Of a stretch of DNA of 64,000 bases, positions 63,653 to 64,000 are shown piece after piece (positions within the stretch are counted from its first letter, which is position 1; the number at the start of each line of letters is the position of its first letter). A program made the translations under genes and the position numbers. The DNA is from S5-327 sp965200975 (GTDB taxonomy: Bacteria > Chloroflexota > Dehalococcoidia > Lucifugimonadales > Australimonadaceae). The notes below the pieces were generated by a model that was not told where the DNA came from, did no database searches, and saw only the letters and a list, made by a program, of their open reading frames with translations. The stretch covers positions 1,178,001 through 1,242,000 of the forward strand of contig OZ241740.1 of the NCBI GenBank assembly GCA_965200975.1, given 5' to 3'.

Positions 63653-64000
63653 CTACTGGCTCTCGATCGTAGCTATTTCTTCTTTCGCCAAGTCATAGAG
63701 AGCACAGACGAATCGGTCTATCCTCCATTTAAAGTCATGAATTTTCGCTTCAGAATCGGCAGCTAGGATACCATCTACTAGCTGAACAAAAGAGGCTTCC
63801 TCTGCTATGCTGAGTTGAGGGATAGGTAGGCGTTCGACAGTTGCGATAGTCCACTCCGTGAGACCCATCCCTGTCGTCCGCGCCACCTTCCTGACCCACC
63901 ACGTGACGATAGCACTATTAAGTATGCCAAGCAGGCACTTCAATGAGTGTCCGGTCATGATGTATCCCTTGGCATTGCAATAGAGTTCGGTTTCCGAAAA
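63653..64000 (-). CDS. Type IIG/Eco57I-like protein, C-terminal fragment
   Basis: The minus-strand frame is open from 64000 to a stop at 63653 and runs off the window. It reads YIMTGHSLKCLLGILNS, then RTTGMGLTEWTIATVERLPIPQ, the same C-terminal specificity-domain pattern as the gene at 61470-63629, to which it is convergent (23 bp between stops). An ATG at 63958 exists but the homologous sequence continues before it. The catalytic part should lie to the right of the window. Confidence 0.8.
   Translation of the reverse strand, partial: FSETELYCNAKGYIMTGHSLKCLLGILNSAIVTWWVRKVARTTGMGLTEWTIATVERLPIPQLSIAEEASFVQLVDGILAADSEAKIHDFKWRIDRFVCALYDLAKEEIATIESQ

Overview
The window looks like a chromosomal piece of a GC-rich (low to mid 60s percent by eye), probably free-living or host-associated member of the Chloroflexota, perhaps a SAR202/Dehalococcoidia-type lineage. 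This placement is inference. It rests on lipoproteins with long Thr-Pro linkers, on several families present two or three times (amidohydrolase-2, ornithine-cyclodeaminase-like, hydantoinase B, MFS, NAD-epimerase), and on a mix of Rieske dioxygenase, MmgE/PrpD and hydantoinase genes. No rRNA or universal marker is present to settle it.

Region 1 (1-34949) is metabolic. It opens with a partial amidohydrolase, then a Fur-family regulator followed by a nickel/cobalt permease, with a palindrome in the regulator's own promoter. Next come an SDR, a second amidohydrolase, an ornithine-cyclodeaminase-like gene, an MmgE/PrpD gene broken by a 17-bp tandem duplication, and tRNA-Leu(UAA). selA (selenocysteine synthase) follows, and 1.5 kb beyond it lies a DUF3179 lipoprotein gene. 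That gene has an in-frame TGA exactly where the family has the first Cys of its CxxC motif, with a SECIS-like hairpin just downstream, so it is read here as a selenoprotein. Two MFS exporters, an epimerase, a second cyclodeaminase-like gene, an RND pump, a Rieske ferredoxin and a two-subunit Rieske oxygenase follow. A minus-strand cluster then joins hydantoinase A, a complete branched-chain-amino-acid-type ABC transporter and hydantoinase B, with a second, closely related hydantoinase B gene divergent from it.

Region 2 (34950-64000) is a defence island. Its left edge carries interlocked inverted repeats. A type III-like res-mod system follows; its mod gene is split by an in-frame TAG sitting in the loop of a 25-bp perfect hairpin, and a second long hairpin lies in the target-recognition region. 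A complete type I-E CRISPR-Cas locus comes next (cas3, cse1, cse2, cas7, cas5, cas6e, cas1, cas2). Between cas3 and cse1 there is a single diverged CRISPR repeat and a 29-codon ORF with a perfect Shine-Dalgarno, an arrangement reminiscent of CreTA/CreR-type cas regulators. The array runs 50573-61469 with 179 repeats and 178 spacers on a 61-bp period. It contains block duplications and several families of homologous spacers that look like repeated sampling of evolving viruses.

The array ends directly inside the coding sequence of an Eco57I/type IIG-like restriction-methyltransferase, which has lost its N-terminal part. The tail of a related gene converges on it at the right edge. The many long minus-strand ORFs across the array are translated repeats, not genes.
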